From the NCBI GenBank assembly GCA_045545735.1, contig JAZQBM010000004.1:1-64000 (forward strand): a stretch of 64,000 bases of DNA, written 5' to 3'. Below the pieces are notes generated by a model. That model ran no database searches. It saw nothing but the letters and a program-made list of their open reading frames with translations, and was not told where the DNA came from. Within the stretch, counting starts at the first letter, position 1. Every line of letters starts with the position of its first letter. Shown in pieces: positions 49,257 through 57,690 of the stretch. Position numbers and translations under genes: made by a program. Origin of the DNA: Fimenecus sp045545735 (GTDB taxonomy: Bacteria > Bacillota > Clostridia > Oscillospirales > Acutalibacteraceae).

Positions 49257-49916
49257 TCAGCCGTTTTTCAATGAAATAAGAAGTTTTTCAAGGTCTTTTA
49301 CTGTTTCTACTATGTATTCTGCCCCTTCTTTTTCAATAATATGGCGGTCGCGAAATCCCCAAAGTACACCAATTGAGAGAAGTTCTGCATTTTTTGCGGT
49401 GATAATATCAGTATCAGCATCACCTACAAAAATTGTGTTTTCAAGTTTGCTGTTGAGAATTTCAAGGGCATAATAAACGCCGTCAGGTGCAGGCTTGTTT
49501 GGTCTGCCGTCAACACTACCCACAACTAAATCGATAGTATTACCAAACATTCTTTTACATAAATCCTGTGCTGCAAAATCTGCTTTATTGGTTACGATTG
49601 CAGTTTTGAAACCTGCATTTTTTACAGATTTTAGCATTTCGTTAATTCCATCATATGGTGCAGTTTTGTCTTCCATATGGATTTTATAATAATCGCAGAA
49701 ATCCTTAAAGCAGACTTCAAAAGTTTCTGCATCTGTATTTTGGGGTACTGAACGTTCCATTAAAAGACGAATTCCGTTACCTACAAACGAACGGATTTCA
49801 GTTAAATTGCGTAAAGGAAAACCTTGTCTTTCAAGTGCGTAATTCACGCTGCCTTTTAAATCTTCAAGAGTATTTAAGAGTGTACCGTCCAAATCAAAAA
49901 TTATTGTATCAATCAT
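49257..49916 (-). CDS. HAD-family phosphatase (phosphoglycolate phosphatase-like)
   Basis: A 219-residue haloacid dehalogenase-like hydrolase. Motif I is FDLDGTLLNTLEDL (nucleophile Asp9), motif II is IVTNKAD (about 108-114), motif III Lys near NKPAPDG and motif IV VGDADTDI (about 168-175). The small helical cap after motif I fits the Gph/PpaX group. The substrate cannot be read from sequence. GAGGAA precedes the ATG, which is one base from the uvrC stop. Confidence 0.85.
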   Translation of the reverse strand: MIDTIIFDLDGTLLNTLEDLKGSVNYALERQGFPLRNLTEIRSFVGNGIRLLMERSVPQNTDAETFEVCFKDFCDYYKIHMEDKTAPYDGINEMLKSVKNAGFKTAIVTNKADFAAQDLCKRMFGNTIDLVVGSVDGRPNKPAPDGVYYALEILNSKLENTIFVGDADTDIITAKNAELLSIGVLWGFRDRHIIEKEGAEYIVETVKDLEKLLISLKNG

Positions 49917-49917
49917 A

Positions 49918-51756
49918 TTATTCCTCGCTGTTATAAAAATTGTATATTTTTTCGGCTAATTCTTTATTTATGCCTTTAACCTGCATTAAATCAAGAACTG
50001 TTGCTTCTTTTATATTTTTAATTGTTTTAAAAATTTTAAGAAGTTCTTGTGCTTTCCGGTCCCCTATGCCGTCAATCTTAGTAAGTGACAACTCAAGACC
50101 GCGTTTTGTATGCTTTTTATGATGGAAACCAACAGAAAATCTATGGACTTCTTCCTGAATTTCAGACACGAGTGTAAACACGCTACGAGTTGAATTAATT
50201 GCGATTTCACCGCCATCACCCGTAATTGCACGAGTTTTGTGTTTAGAATCTTTAACCATACCAAATAATGCAACGTCAATTCCCATTTTATCAAGAACTT
50301 CTTTTACTGCATTCACTTGTCCTTTACCGCCGTCAAGCAAAATTAAATCGGGCAGTTTGCCGAAACCTTCTTCCGCATTTTCATGCTTATGCTTTTCATA
50401 TTCATTAAATCGACGTTCAAGGACTTCACGCATTGAGCCGTAGTCATCTTGTCCAACAAAAGATTTAATGTTAAAAGTACGATATGCACGTTTTAATGGC
50501 TTGCCATTTTTAAAAACCACCATACCTGCAACGTTATCTTCACCGCCCGTATGGGAAATGTCATAAGACTCAATATATTCAGGTGCTTTTGGAAGTCCTA
50601 AAAGAGTTTTAAGTTCTTCAAGGGATTTAATCTCACCTGAAGTTTTGCCTTTTTTCTGTGCAAGTTTTTCATATGCGTTTTCGCGGCACATATTGACAAG
50701 TTTAAGCCCCTCACCTCTTTGCGGAACGGAAACAGAACATTTTTTACCACGCACGTTTGTAAGATGTTGCTCGACGAGTTCCATATCTTCAAATGTTTCG
50801 TCAACGAGAACTTTATGAGGTACTGCACGATTCATACCGTAATACTGAATAAGGAAGTTACAACGAATATTCCCCACCATTTTATCAGCATCGAAAAAGA
50901 ACTGTTCACTATCACATAATCTGCCTTTATCATATCGCAAAACAGCAATACAAATATCTTTTTCATTTGATGCAAGAGCAAAAACGTCTTTAGAGTCACC
51001 TGTTTCAGTAACCACTTTTTGTTTTGTTTGCATATTCTCAATTGCACGAATTCTGTCACGATATTTGCCTGCGTTTTCAAAGTCAAGATTTTCGGCACAA
51101 ACATTCATTTTCAACTTTAAATCCTTAATGATTTTTGTAATATCACCATTAAGAAAATCAAGAGCGTCATTTACGGCTTCATCATATTCTTGTTTTGAAA
51201 TTTTGCCCGTACACACGCCCATACAACGATTTATATGAAAATTAAGACAAGGTCTGCCCTTTTTAAAATCGCGGGGAAACGATTTATTGCACTGTGGAAG
51301 TCGAAAAATCTTATTCGCTTCGTCAACAGATTGCTTTACTGAATATGAACTTGTAAAAGGTCCGATATAATCAGCAGTTTCATCGTCTTTTTGTAATACT
51401 GCGGAAATTTTGCGGTAAGGCTCGTTTGTGACTTTAATGTAACTGTAACCCTTATCATCTTTAAGAAGAATGTTATATTTTGGTTGATTTTGTTTAATAA
51501 GGCTTGCTTCAAGAACAAGTGCTTCAAACTCGCTATCAGTTAGAATATAGTCAAAATCGTCAACATTTTCAACCATTTTAAGCACTTTAACGGAGTGTTT
51601 ATTCTGTGAACCGAAATACTGACTAACGCGATTTTTAAGTTTTTTCGCTTTACCGATATAAATGATTTTTCCTTGTTTGTTTTTCATTATATAAACACCG
51701 GGAGTGAGCGGTAATTTCATTGCTTTTTCACGTAGTATATTAAGTTTTTCGTTCAC
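49918..51756 (-). CDS. uvrC: Excinuclease ABC subunit C
   Basis: UvrC makes both incisions in nucleotide excision repair. The 612-residue protein has the GIY-YIG nuclease domain (GVYIMKNKQGKIIYIGKAKKL, about 18-38), the UVR domain that binds UvrB (CAENLDFENAGKYRDRI, about 200), the RNase H-like 5' nuclease (ESYDISHTGGEDNVAGMVVF, and LILLDGGKGQVNAV) and C-terminal helix-hairpin-helix units (IDGIGDRKAQELL). I chose the GTG at 51756 with GGTGG upstream; longer versions with earlier starts are possible. Confidence 0.95.
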   Translation of the reverse strand: MNEKLNILREKAMKLPLTPGVYIMKNKQGKIIYIGKAKKLKNRVSQYFGSQNKHSVKVLKMVENVDDFDYILTDSEFEALVLEASLIKQNQPKYNILLKDDKGYSYIKVTNEPYRKISAVLQKDDETADYIGPFTSSYSVKQSVDEANKIFRLPQCNKSFPRDFKKGRPCLNFHINRCMGVCTGKISKQEYDEAVNDALDFLNGDITKIIKDLKLKMNVCAENLDFENAGKYRDRIRAIENMQTKQKVVTETGDSKDVFALASNEKDICIAVLRYDKGRLCDSEQFFFDADKMVGNIRCNFLIQYYGMNRAVPHKVLVDETFEDMELVEQHLTNVRGKKCSVSVPQRGEGLKLVNMCRENAYEKLAQKKGKTSGEIKSLEELKTLLGLPKAPEYIESYDISHTGGEDNVAGMVVFKNGKPLKRAYRTFNIKSFVGQDDYGSMREVLERRFNEYEKHKHENAEEGFGKLPDLILLDGGKGQVNAVKEVLDKMGIDVALFGMVKDSKHKTRAITGDGGEIAINSTRSVFTLVSEIQEEVHRFSVGFHHKKHTKRGLELSLTKIDGIGDRKAQELLKIFKTIKNIKEATVLDLMQVKGINKELAEKIYNFYNSEE

Positions 51757-51815
51757 AGAGTTCACCACCTTTAAAAGTGTTTTTATTATCATAACACAAT
51801 TTTATAAAAAAATAA

Positions 51816-51836
51816 AGCACACCTTATAGGTGTGCT
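51816..51836 (-). terminator. Intrinsic terminator after the HPr gene
   Basis: A perfect 9-bp stem AGCACACCT/AGGTGTGCT followed by TTATTTTTTTAT on the minus strand, 15 bases past the stop. Confidence 0.88.
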
Positions 51837-51851
51837 AAAGTTGCTTTTTGA

Positions 51852-52115
51852 TTATTCAGCAAAACCTGATTCAACAAGTTTTACAAGTTCGTCAACAGCT
51901 GTTTCTTCGTCAGGACCGCCTGCGAGAATACGGATTGTTGTGCCACCCATAATTCCGAGTGAAAGAACACCGAGAAGGCTTTTTGCATTTACTCTTCTGT
52001 CTTCTTTTTCAACCCAGATTGATGACTTGAATTCGTTTGCTTTCTGAATAAAGAAAGTTGCGGGACGAGCGTGTAAGCCAACCTGATTTTTAACTTCAAC
52101 ATCTTTAGTATACAT
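51852..52115 (-). CDS. ptsH: HPr family phosphocarrier protein
   Basis: An 87-residue HPr. The active His is in GLHARPATFFIQKA (about residue 15), and the regulatory Ser region is NAKSLLGVLSLGIMGG (Ser about 46), so it could be both a PTS carrier and a CcpA co-regulator. No ptsI lies next to it. The ATG at 52115 has GGGAG about ten bases upstream; one 9 bases earlier is too close to it. Single-gene unit with its own promoter and terminator. Confidence 0.9.
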   Translation of the reverse strand: MYTKDVEVKNQVGLHARPATFFIQKANEFKSSIWVEKEDRRVNAKSLLGVLSLGIMGGTTIRILAGGPDEETAVDELVKLVESGFAE

Positions 52116-52181
52116 AAAATTCATTCTCCCAAATGATAAAATTTACAAAACAACAGATAGAAACACCTTTGTTACTAATAT

Positions 52182-52209
52182 ATTATACCACAAATCTTGT
52201 CTCCGTCAA
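52182..52209 (-). promoter_or_regulatory. Promoter of the HPr gene
   Basis: TTGACG (52209-52204), 16 bases, TATAAT (52187-52182), with TG one base ahead of the -10. A weaker TTGATA-17-TACTAT pair lies about 125 bases further upstream in the AT-rich gap. Confidence 0.75.
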
Positions 52210-52346
52210 CGAAAAAAACTTGACTTTTGACCGAAAAAGAATATTTCAGTCAGAAAAACAAAAACGAGAAAATTAAAACAATCAAGTTTGTGTATTTTGA
52301 CAATATAGTATAAAAATTTTTGTATAATATCAATATTTTATATTAA

Positions 52347-53384
52347 CTAATTATTAACTCCATGGTGAATTGGTGGTACAGCGGTAGTTAAAACGCCGAA
52401 CTGAAACCCACAACTTTTATAATACTCAATAATTTTTGGCAAAGCATCACGTGTTGCACTTTTTGTATCGTGCATAAGGACAACTACTCTTGATGCAGAT
52501 TTTGGATACTGACTACAATAATTCAATTGTTTCTGCACGGTATTTGCACCGTCAGCATCACCGTTAGAGCAGTTCCAGTCGAAATAAACATAACCTTTTT
52601 CTTCAACTGAATCGGTTAAGCGTGACATAATACCTTTTGAGTATCTTTTGCTTACCGTATTACTGCTACCACCCGGGAAACGAATAATTTTAGATTCAAT
52701 GCCCGTCTGCTCTTTTACAAGATTTGAGATTTTATTCAAATCGTTGAAATATGCGGTATCCGATGCGTAAATACTTTTATAATCGTGTGAATAAGTATGA
52801 AGTCCTATTGCGTGACCGCGATTAACAATATCGCCCATTACGTAGTTATATTTGCCGCCATTTTTAACAAAAAAAGTCGCCTTAACACCGTATTTATCGA
52901 GAGTATCGAGAATTTGCGGCGTATAAGACGACGGTCCATCATCAAATGTAAGATATACGGTTTTACCTGTAGATGGTGTTGGTGCCGGCAAAACAACAGG
53001 TCTGCTTGATGCGTTACCATTATCTTTATTATTCTTTGTTGTTGTCGGGTTCTTTTTAGCCGCAAGTTGTTTATTCAAATCTTTGATTTTTTTATTCAAG
53101 TCATTGACTACACTTTCGTGTTCACTACTTTGTTTTTCGAATTCGGCTTTATAGGACTCTGCCTGACTGCTGTTTTCTTCTTTCAGTGATGCGTTAGCAG
53201 ATATTTGTTCATCTAACTTTGATTGACCAGCTTTAATTTCATCATTCATCTGGGCAATTTCTTTATTACTGTTAGCATATTTCACACCAAAAGCAACCGC
53301 TGTTACTGCCGATGCAAGAAAAAGCACAGACAGTACTAAAATCATTATTTTAAATATTTGTTGCTTACTCATTTTGCTTCTCAT
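52347..53384 (-). CDS. Membrane-anchored polysaccharide deacetylase
   Basis: A 345-residue NodB-fold deacetylase that likely removes acetyl groups from peptidoglycan GlcNAc (PgdA type). Residues 10-35 are a membrane helix, followed by a coiled coil (about 40-110) and a Thr/Asn/Pro linker. The catalytic domain has YLTFDDGPSSYTPQI (base and metal Asp), HTYSHD (metal His), RFPGGSSN, DWNCSNGDA and LMHDTKSATRDALP, so all five NodB motifs are there. Confidence 0.88.
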   Translation of the reverse strand: MRSKMSKQQIFKIMILVLSVLFLASAVTAVAFGVKYANSNKEIAQMNDEIKAGQSKLDEQISANASLKEENSSQAESYKAEFEKQSSEHESVVNDLNKKIKDLNKQLAAKKNPTTTKNNKDNGNASSRPVVLPAPTPSTGKTVYLTFDDGPSSYTPQILDTLDKYGVKATFFVKNGGKYNYVMGDIVNRGHAIGLHTYSHDYKSIYASDTAYFNDLNKISNLVKEQTGIESKIIRFPGGSSNTVSKRYSKGIMSRLTDSVEEKGYVYFDWNCSNGDADGANTVQKQLNYCSQYPKSASRVVVLMHDTKSATRDALPKIIEYYKSCGFQFGVLTTAVPPIHHGVNN

Positions 53385-53418
53385 AAATATCCGCTACCTT
53401 TAATTCTGTTATATATTA

Positions 53419-53447
53419 ATTTTATAATATAAATTTACAGAATTCAA
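53419..53447 (-). promoter_or_regulatory. Promoter of the deacetylase gene
   Basis: TTGAAT (53447-53442), 17 bases, TAAAAT (53424-53419), about 35 bases ahead of the start. Confidence 0.65.
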
Positions 53448-53454
53448 CATAAAT

Positions 53455-54186
53455 TTAAGAATTTTTCTCTTTTTCCAAAAATTTCTTGTCAGCATCAGAA
53501 AGTTCAGCACTTTCGAGCATATCGGGACGATATTTTTGCGTCATTAAAAGGGATTGTTCACGACGCCATTTATCAATATTTTCGTGATGACCTGACATTA
53601 AAATATCCGGCACTTTCATACCGTTCCACTCATAAGGACGAGTGTACTGTGGATACTCTAAAAGTCCGTTATAATGGCTTTCAAGTTCTTTTGCTTCGTC
53701 ATTAGGAAGAACACCTTCAAGCATTCTTGAAATAGAATCCGCAAGAACAAGTGCAGGTAACTCACCACCTGTAAGCACATAATCCCCTATTGAAATCTGT
53801 TCGTCAATAAGCGAGTCAATAACTCGTTGGTCAACGCCCTCATAATGACCACAAAGAATTGTGATTTCTTCCATTTTTGCAAGTTCTTTTACTTTCTCTT
53901 GCGTTAGAACTTCACCGCAAGGTGACATATATATAAGATGATTTTTGTTATCACTTTTTTCGCAAATGGCTTTATAACAATTTGCAATAGGCACGGTTTG
54001 CATAAGCATACCCATACCGCCACCGTAAGGTGCATCGTCAACACGTCTATGCTTATCTTCGGTATAATCCCTAATATTTATACAATTTATTTCTACTAAT
54101 CCCTTTTCCCTTGCACGACCTATAATACTTTCAGAAAGTACGCTTTCACACATTTCTGGGAAAAGTGTCATTATATTAATTTTCAT
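53455..54186 (-). CDS. trmD: tRNA (guanine37-N1)-methyltransferase TrmD
   Basis: TrmD makes m1G37 and prevents frameshifting. The 243-residue protein begins MKINIMTLFPEMCE, has DDAPYGGGMGMLMQ and the trefoil-knot SAM site SIGDYVLTGGELPAL (about 130-144). The ATG at 54186 lies inside the rimM 3' end (11-base overlap), with AGGA ten bases upstream. Confidence 0.95.
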   Translation of the reverse strand: MKINIMTLFPEMCESVLSESIIGRAREKGLVEINCINIRDYTEDKHRRVDDAPYGGGMGMLMQTVPIANCYKAICEKSDNKNHLIYMSPCGEVLTQEKVKELAKMEEITILCGHYEGVDQRVIDSLIDEQISIGDYVLTGGELPALVLADSISRMLEGVLPNDEAKELESHYNGLLEYPQYTRPYEWNGMKVPDILMSGHHENIDKWRREQSLLMTQKYRPDMLESAELSDADKKFLEKEKNS

Positions 54187-54691
54187 CGTCAAAAAGTCCT
54201 TTTATAGGATTTATTTTTACTGTTCCTGCCTCAACGTCAACACTCAAAACAACTTCTTTTATTGCAGGAATAAGCACTTCACCATTTGGCGTTTTAATAT
54301 GCCACACATCATTTGCACCTGTTTCACTGACGTCACAGATTGTGCCAAGTTCTTTGCCTGTATTTTCGTCAATTACAATACAATCAAAAAGTTCCTGAAT
54401 AAACCAAGTACCTTTTGGAAGATTGGCATCACTGCGTTTCATATAAAGAATTTTATTTTTCAACGCTTTTGCTTTATCAATATCGTCAATGCCTTCTAAC
54501 AAAAGTATTGCAACATTACCGTGAGGACGTGCAGAAATAACTTTCACACTTTTTTCGCCTTTATTATCGAAATATAAAGATTTGAATTTTTTTACAAATT
54601 CGGGAGTATCACACCAAGGGTTAAAACGCACTTCGCCTTTAATACCGTGGGTTGATACAATTTGTCCTAATTCAAGATAATTTTTTATCAT
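54176..54691 (-). CDS. rimM: 16S rRNA processing protein RimM
   Basis: RimM helps mature the 30S head. The 171-residue protein has the N-terminal barrel (LELGQIVSTHGIKGEVRFNPW) and the C-terminal PRC barrel (ELFDCIVIDENTGKELGTI, ending VLIPAIKEVVLSVD). AAAGGA precedes the ATG at 54691; an ORF extending upstream through the hairpin at 54718-54745 is not a true N-terminus. Confidence 0.93.
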   Translation of the reverse strand: MIKNYLELGQIVSTHGIKGEVRFNPWCDTPEFVKKFKSLYFDNKGEKSVKVISARPHGNVAILLLEGIDDIDKAKALKNKILYMKRSDANLPKGTWFIQELFDCIVIDENTGKELGTICDVSETGANDVWHIKTPNGEVLIPAIKEVVLSVDVEAGTVKINPIKGLFDDEN

Positions 54692-54717
54692 AATTATATC
54701 CTTTAACAGTTGCAAAA

Positions 54718-54745
54718 AGGCAGACGAGTGCGAAACTGTCTGCCT
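54718..54745 (-). terminator. Terminator or attenuator between khpA and rimM
   Basis: AGGCAGAC/GTCTGCCT, perfect over 8 bp with a 12-base loop, followed by TTTTTGC. It probably lowers rimM-trmD expression relative to rpsP-khpA. Confidence 0.75.
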
Positions 54746-54758
54746 AAATTGCAATAGA

Positions 54759-54992
54759 TTAGTCGATATCGACCTGGACCTTTTCACCTGTACGTGTAGC
54801 ACCGGCTTTAACTACTGTTCTGATAGCCTTTGCAATTCTGCCCTGTTTACCGATAACTCTGCCCATATCTTCTTCAGCAACGTGAAGATGATACACAACG
54901 ATACCACGCTCGTCAACATCGTCAACTGTAACAGAAACAGCGTCAGGATTTTCAACAAGTCCTTTTACGATTGTAATAAGAAGTTCCTGCAT
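54759..54992 (-). CDS. khpA: KH-domain RNA-binding protein KhpA
   Basis: A 77-residue single KH domain with the GxxG loop in MGRVIGKQGRIAKAIR (about 45-60). KhpA, with KhpB/Jag, binds RNA and affects cell size and elongation in streptococci. It lies 15 bases after rpsP, the standard Firmicutes order rpsP-khpA-rimM-trmD. The ATG at 54992 is preferred over a TTG two codons earlier. Confidence 0.93.
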   Translation of the reverse strand: MQELLITIVKGLVENPDAVSVTVDDVDERGIVVYHLHVAEEDMGRVIGKQGRIAKAIRTVVKAGATRTGEKVQVDID

Positions 54993-55007
54993 TTTCAAAA
55001 ACCTTTC

Positions 55008-55253
55008 TTATTTAATAACGCCGCTCTTTTTAAGAATAACCTTAACTGTATCAGTTGGCTGAGCACCGTTCTTGAGCCACTGCTCTGCTTTTTCTGCGTC
55101 AATCTTGATTTCAGCAGGGTCTTTCATTGGGTTATAGTAACCAATTTCCTCAATGAATCTGCCGTCACGTGGGTAACGAGAATCTGCAACTACTACTCTG
55201 TAGAAAGGAGCTCTTTTAGCACCCATTCTGCGAAGTCTCATCTTAACTGCCAT
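55008..55253 (-). CDS. rpsP: 30S ribosomal protein S16
   Basis: The 81-residue protein MAVKMRLRRMGAKRAPFYRV.. has the S16 features VADSRYPRDGRFIEEIGYYNP and WLKNGAQPTDTVK. GGAGG lies eight bases upstream of the ATG at 55253. Confidence 0.97.
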   Translation of the reverse strand: MAVKMRLRRMGAKRAPFYRVVVADSRYPRDGRFIEEIGYYNPMKDPAEIKIDAEKAEQWLKNGAQPTDTVKVILKKSGVIK

Positions 55254-55311
55254 TTTGTTTTCCTCCAAAATATATAAAAATTTTATTATAAACACTTTTG
55301 TGTTTTAACCA

Positions 55312-56688
55312 TTACATCGGGAAGCCGCCAAAGCCACCCATACCACCCATGCCGTTTCCGCCACCGGTGATACCCATACGCTTTAACTTGCGTTTCATAC
55401 TACCTGAGTTCATTTGTTTGAACATTTTCTGCATTTGACGGTACTGATTGAGAAGTCTGTTAACATCTTCAACCTGCATTCCGCAACCTGCAGCAATTCT
55501 ACGTTTACGTGATGGATTAATTATATCAGGATTTCTGCGTTCTTTAACTGTCATTGACTGAATAATTGCTCTCATTCTGTCTAACTGACGGTCATCAACG
55601 TCAACATCCTTAACTTTTTTATTTATACCGGGAAGCATTGAAAGAATATCTTTCATACTGCCCATTTTTTGAACTTGTTCCATCTGGTCAAGCAAATCTT
55701 CAAGGTCAAACTTATTTCTGCGAAGTTTTTCTTCAAGTTTTGCCGCTTTCTTTTCGTCAAGTGCTGTTTCAGCCTTTTCGATAAGTGAAAGCACGTCGCC
55801 CATACCAAGAATACGGGAAGCCATACGGTCAGGGTAGAAATAATCAAGCTCATCAAGTTTTTCACCCATACCGACAAATTTAATCGGTTTACCTGTAACA
55901 GCTCTTGCTGAAAGCGCTGCACCACCACGGGTGTCACCGTCCATTTTAGTAAGGACAAGACCATCAAGACCTAACTCGTCATTAAATGTACTTGCAACCG
56001 TAACTGCGTCCTGACCAAGCATTGCATCAACAACAAGCAAAATTTCATGAGGATGAACTTCATTCTTGATGTTTTTAAGCTCGTTCATAAGCTCAGTATC
56101 AATATGCAAACGACCTGCTGTATCAATGAAAACATAATCATAACCTTTATCTTTTGCAAGTTTAATTGCTTCTTTTGCAATTATTACCGGGTCGGTCTGT
56201 CCCATTTCAAAAACAGGAACGTCAACCTGCTCACCTACAACCTGCAACTGCTTGATAGCGGCAGGACGATAAATGTCGCACGCTACAAGTAATGGTCTAT
56301 GATTTTCATTTTTAAGTTTACGTGCAATTTTAGCACAATGTGTTGTTTTACCGGAACCCTGAAGACCACACATCATAATAACCGTTGGCGGATGGCTTGC
56401 ATAAGCAAGTCTTGTTTGTGTACCACCCATAAGGTCAGTAAGTTCTTCATTAACAATTTTAATAACCATCTGTGCAGGGGTTAAACTTTCCATAACCTGA
56501 GCACCGATAGCACGTTCAGTTACCTTGGCGGTGAAATCCTTGGCAACTTTATAGTTTACGTCAGCTTCGAGCAGTGCAAGACGCACTTCACGCATTGCTT
56601 CTTTAACATCGTTTTCAGTAAGACTACCCTTGCTTTTTAATCGTTGAAAAGCGGATTCAAGTCTATCAGACAAACCTTCAAATGCCAT
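55312..56688 (-). CDS. ffh: Signal recognition particle protein Ffh
   Basis: Ffh binds signal peptides and 4.5S/6S RNA and targets ribosomes to FtsY. The 458-residue protein has the N helical domain, the G domain (GLQGSGKTTHCAKIARKLK about 107-125, DTAGRLH, TKMDGD) and the Met-rich M domain from about 330 (MGSMKDILSMLPG, INPSRKRRIAAGCGMQ). It ends in a Gly/Met-rich tail. ylxM lies just upstream and rpsP downstream. No SRP RNA gene is evident in the window. Confidence 0.97.
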   Translation of the reverse strand: MAFEGLSDRLESAFQRLKSKGSLTENDVKEAMREVRLALLEADVNYKVAKDFTAKVTERAIGAQVMESLTPAQMVIKIVNEELTDLMGGTQTRLAYASHPPTVIMMCGLQGSGKTTHCAKIARKLKNENHRPLLVACDIYRPAAIKQLQVVGEQVDVPVFEMGQTDPVIIAKEAIKLAKDKGYDYVFIDTAGRLHIDTELMNELKNIKNEVHPHEILLVVDAMLGQDAVTVASTFNDELGLDGLVLTKMDGDTRGGAALSARAVTGKPIKFVGMGEKLDELDYFYPDRMASRILGMGDVLSLIEKAETALDEKKAAKLEEKLRRNKFDLEDLLDQMEQVQKMGSMKDILSMLPGINKKVKDVDVDDRQLDRMRAIIQSMTVKERRNPDIINPSRKRRIAAGCGMQVEDVNRLLNQYRQMQKMFKQMNSGSMKRKLKRMGITGGGNGMGGMGGFGGFPM

Positions 56689-56697
56689 GGGCTTCTC

Positions 56698-57060
56698 CTA
56701 TTCTGCCAAAGAAAGTGCTATTGACTTTATCTTGACTGTAATATCGTTAATTTCACGGGAAAGACCGTGATTAAGATTGTATTCATTTATATCTTCGGCA
56801 CATTTTACGATGTTTTCAAGTCCTGTTTGCATTTTCTCAAGTTTCTGGGAAAATTTAAGTTTAGACTCCATATCATAAAGTACAGCCTCAGCTCTTTTAA
56901 TAGCGTCGCGTACACCCTGACGGGTAATGCCTTCATTTTCAGCAATTTCAGAAAGAGAAAGGTCGTCGTTATAATAATAATTGAGATAGTCACGCTGTTT
57001 TACTGTTAAAGCCTCGCCATATAAGTCGAGAAGCATTGAAATTTCAATATTATTTGCCAC
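56698..57060 (-). CDS. ylxM: YlxM/p13-like SRP accessory protein
   Basis: A 120-residue helix-turn-helix protein, with LLDLYGEALTVKQRDYLNYYYN and LSLSEIAENEGITRQGVRDAIKRAEAVL, exactly as in YlxM, which in streptococci aids the SRP pathway. I favour the GTG at 57060 (VANNIEISM), where AGGT-type pairing is properly spaced; a GTG nine bases earlier is too close to the site. It precedes ffh by 9 bases. Confidence 0.9.
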   Translation of the reverse strand: MANNIEISMLLDLYGEALTVKQRDYLNYYYNDDLSLSEIAENEGITRQGVRDAIKRAEAVLYDMESKLKFSQKLEKMQTGLENIVKCAEDINEYNLNHGLSREINDITVKIKSIALSLAE

Positions 57061-57087
57061 AACTGACACCTACCTTTCTAAAAAGCA

Positions 57088-57123
57088 ATCGCTCTGTAAA
57101 GCATTTACACTTTACAGAGCGAT
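57088..57123 (-). terminator. Strong hairpin terminator after the Thr-rich lipoprotein
   Basis: A perfect 14-bp stem ATCGCTCTGTAAAG/CTTTACAGAGCGAT with an eight-base loop, followed by TGCTTTTTAG on the minus strand. The ylxM binding site starts right after, so ylxM-ffh probably relies on read-through or on a promoter I cannot identify. Confidence 0.85.
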
Positions 57124-57148
57124 ATTATACTAAAATAATATTTGTTTG

Positions 57149-57616
57149 TCAAGACTTATTTGCATTTTTTGCAGCATCTTTAATTTCTTGCCAACTGATA
57201 CTGTCTTTTGTACCGCCACTTGTACCAATACTGATTTCAGTTTTAGTTGTTGTTTCAGTAGGTTTTGTGCTACTTTCTTTGTCGCTTGATGGTTCAGTAG
57301 TAGTTGTTGTAGTAGTTGTCGTGGTTGTTGTTTTGTCGTCCTTATCTTTTGAGCCTTCAGTTGTTGGAACTGTTGTCTGTGTAATAAGAGCTGTTATATC
57401 GTCATAGAAACCATCTTTATCAGTAGTAACAGGAATTTTGTCACCATCTGTATTAGTAACAAATTCGTTACCTTCATTATCTTTATACACTTCAATAACC
57501 TCGTCTTCTCCAACAGGTACTGTATAACTTACCTCATAATCATCTTTCTTACAAGCTGCAAATACAACAACAATTGCAAGCATTAAAACTGCTACTGCGA
57601 TAATTTTTTTGCTCAT
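57149..57616 (-). CDS. Thr-rich putative lipoprotein
   Basis: A 155-residue exported protein. The lipobox is VFAAC (Cys22). A small beta-rich part with acidic residues follows (about 25-85), then a low-complexity linker with 12 consecutive Thr and many Ser/Lys/Asp (about 85-130). The Thr run is coded by a short trinucleotide-like repeat that could change in length. It has its own promoter and terminator. Function unknown; the linker may be a wall-spanning or glycosylated stalk. Confidence 0.65.
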   Translation of the reverse strand: MSKKIIAVAVLMLAIVVVFAACKKDDYEVSYTVPVGEDEVIEVYKDNEGNEFVTNTDGDKIPVTTDKDGFYDDITALITQTTVPTTEGSKDKDDKTTTTTTTTTTTTEPSSDKESSTKPTETTTKTEISIGTSGGTKDSISWQEIKDAAKNANKS

Positions 57617-57656
57617 TATGTAAATCCCCTTTCGGATTGTTTAATTTATTTTCTTT

Positions 57657-57685
57657 ATATTACCATATATTTTTATTTTTTGCAA
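57657..57685 (-). promoter_or_regulatory. Promoter of the Thr-rich lipoprotein gene
   Basis: TTGCAA (57685-57680), 17 bases, TAATAT (57662-57657), with TG one base ahead of the -10. Confidence 0.7.
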
Positions 57686-57690
57686 TATGT

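Noticed and set aside
49236..49265. Possible terminator at the end of the HAD phosphatase gene
   Set aside because: The repeated GCCGT units are direct, not inverted, so no stable hairpin forms.
52210..52346. Plus-strand promoter (TTGACA near 52299) for a hidden RNA
   Set aside because: The only TATAAT is 20 bases away, the region is extremely AT-rich and no stable fold or ORF follows.
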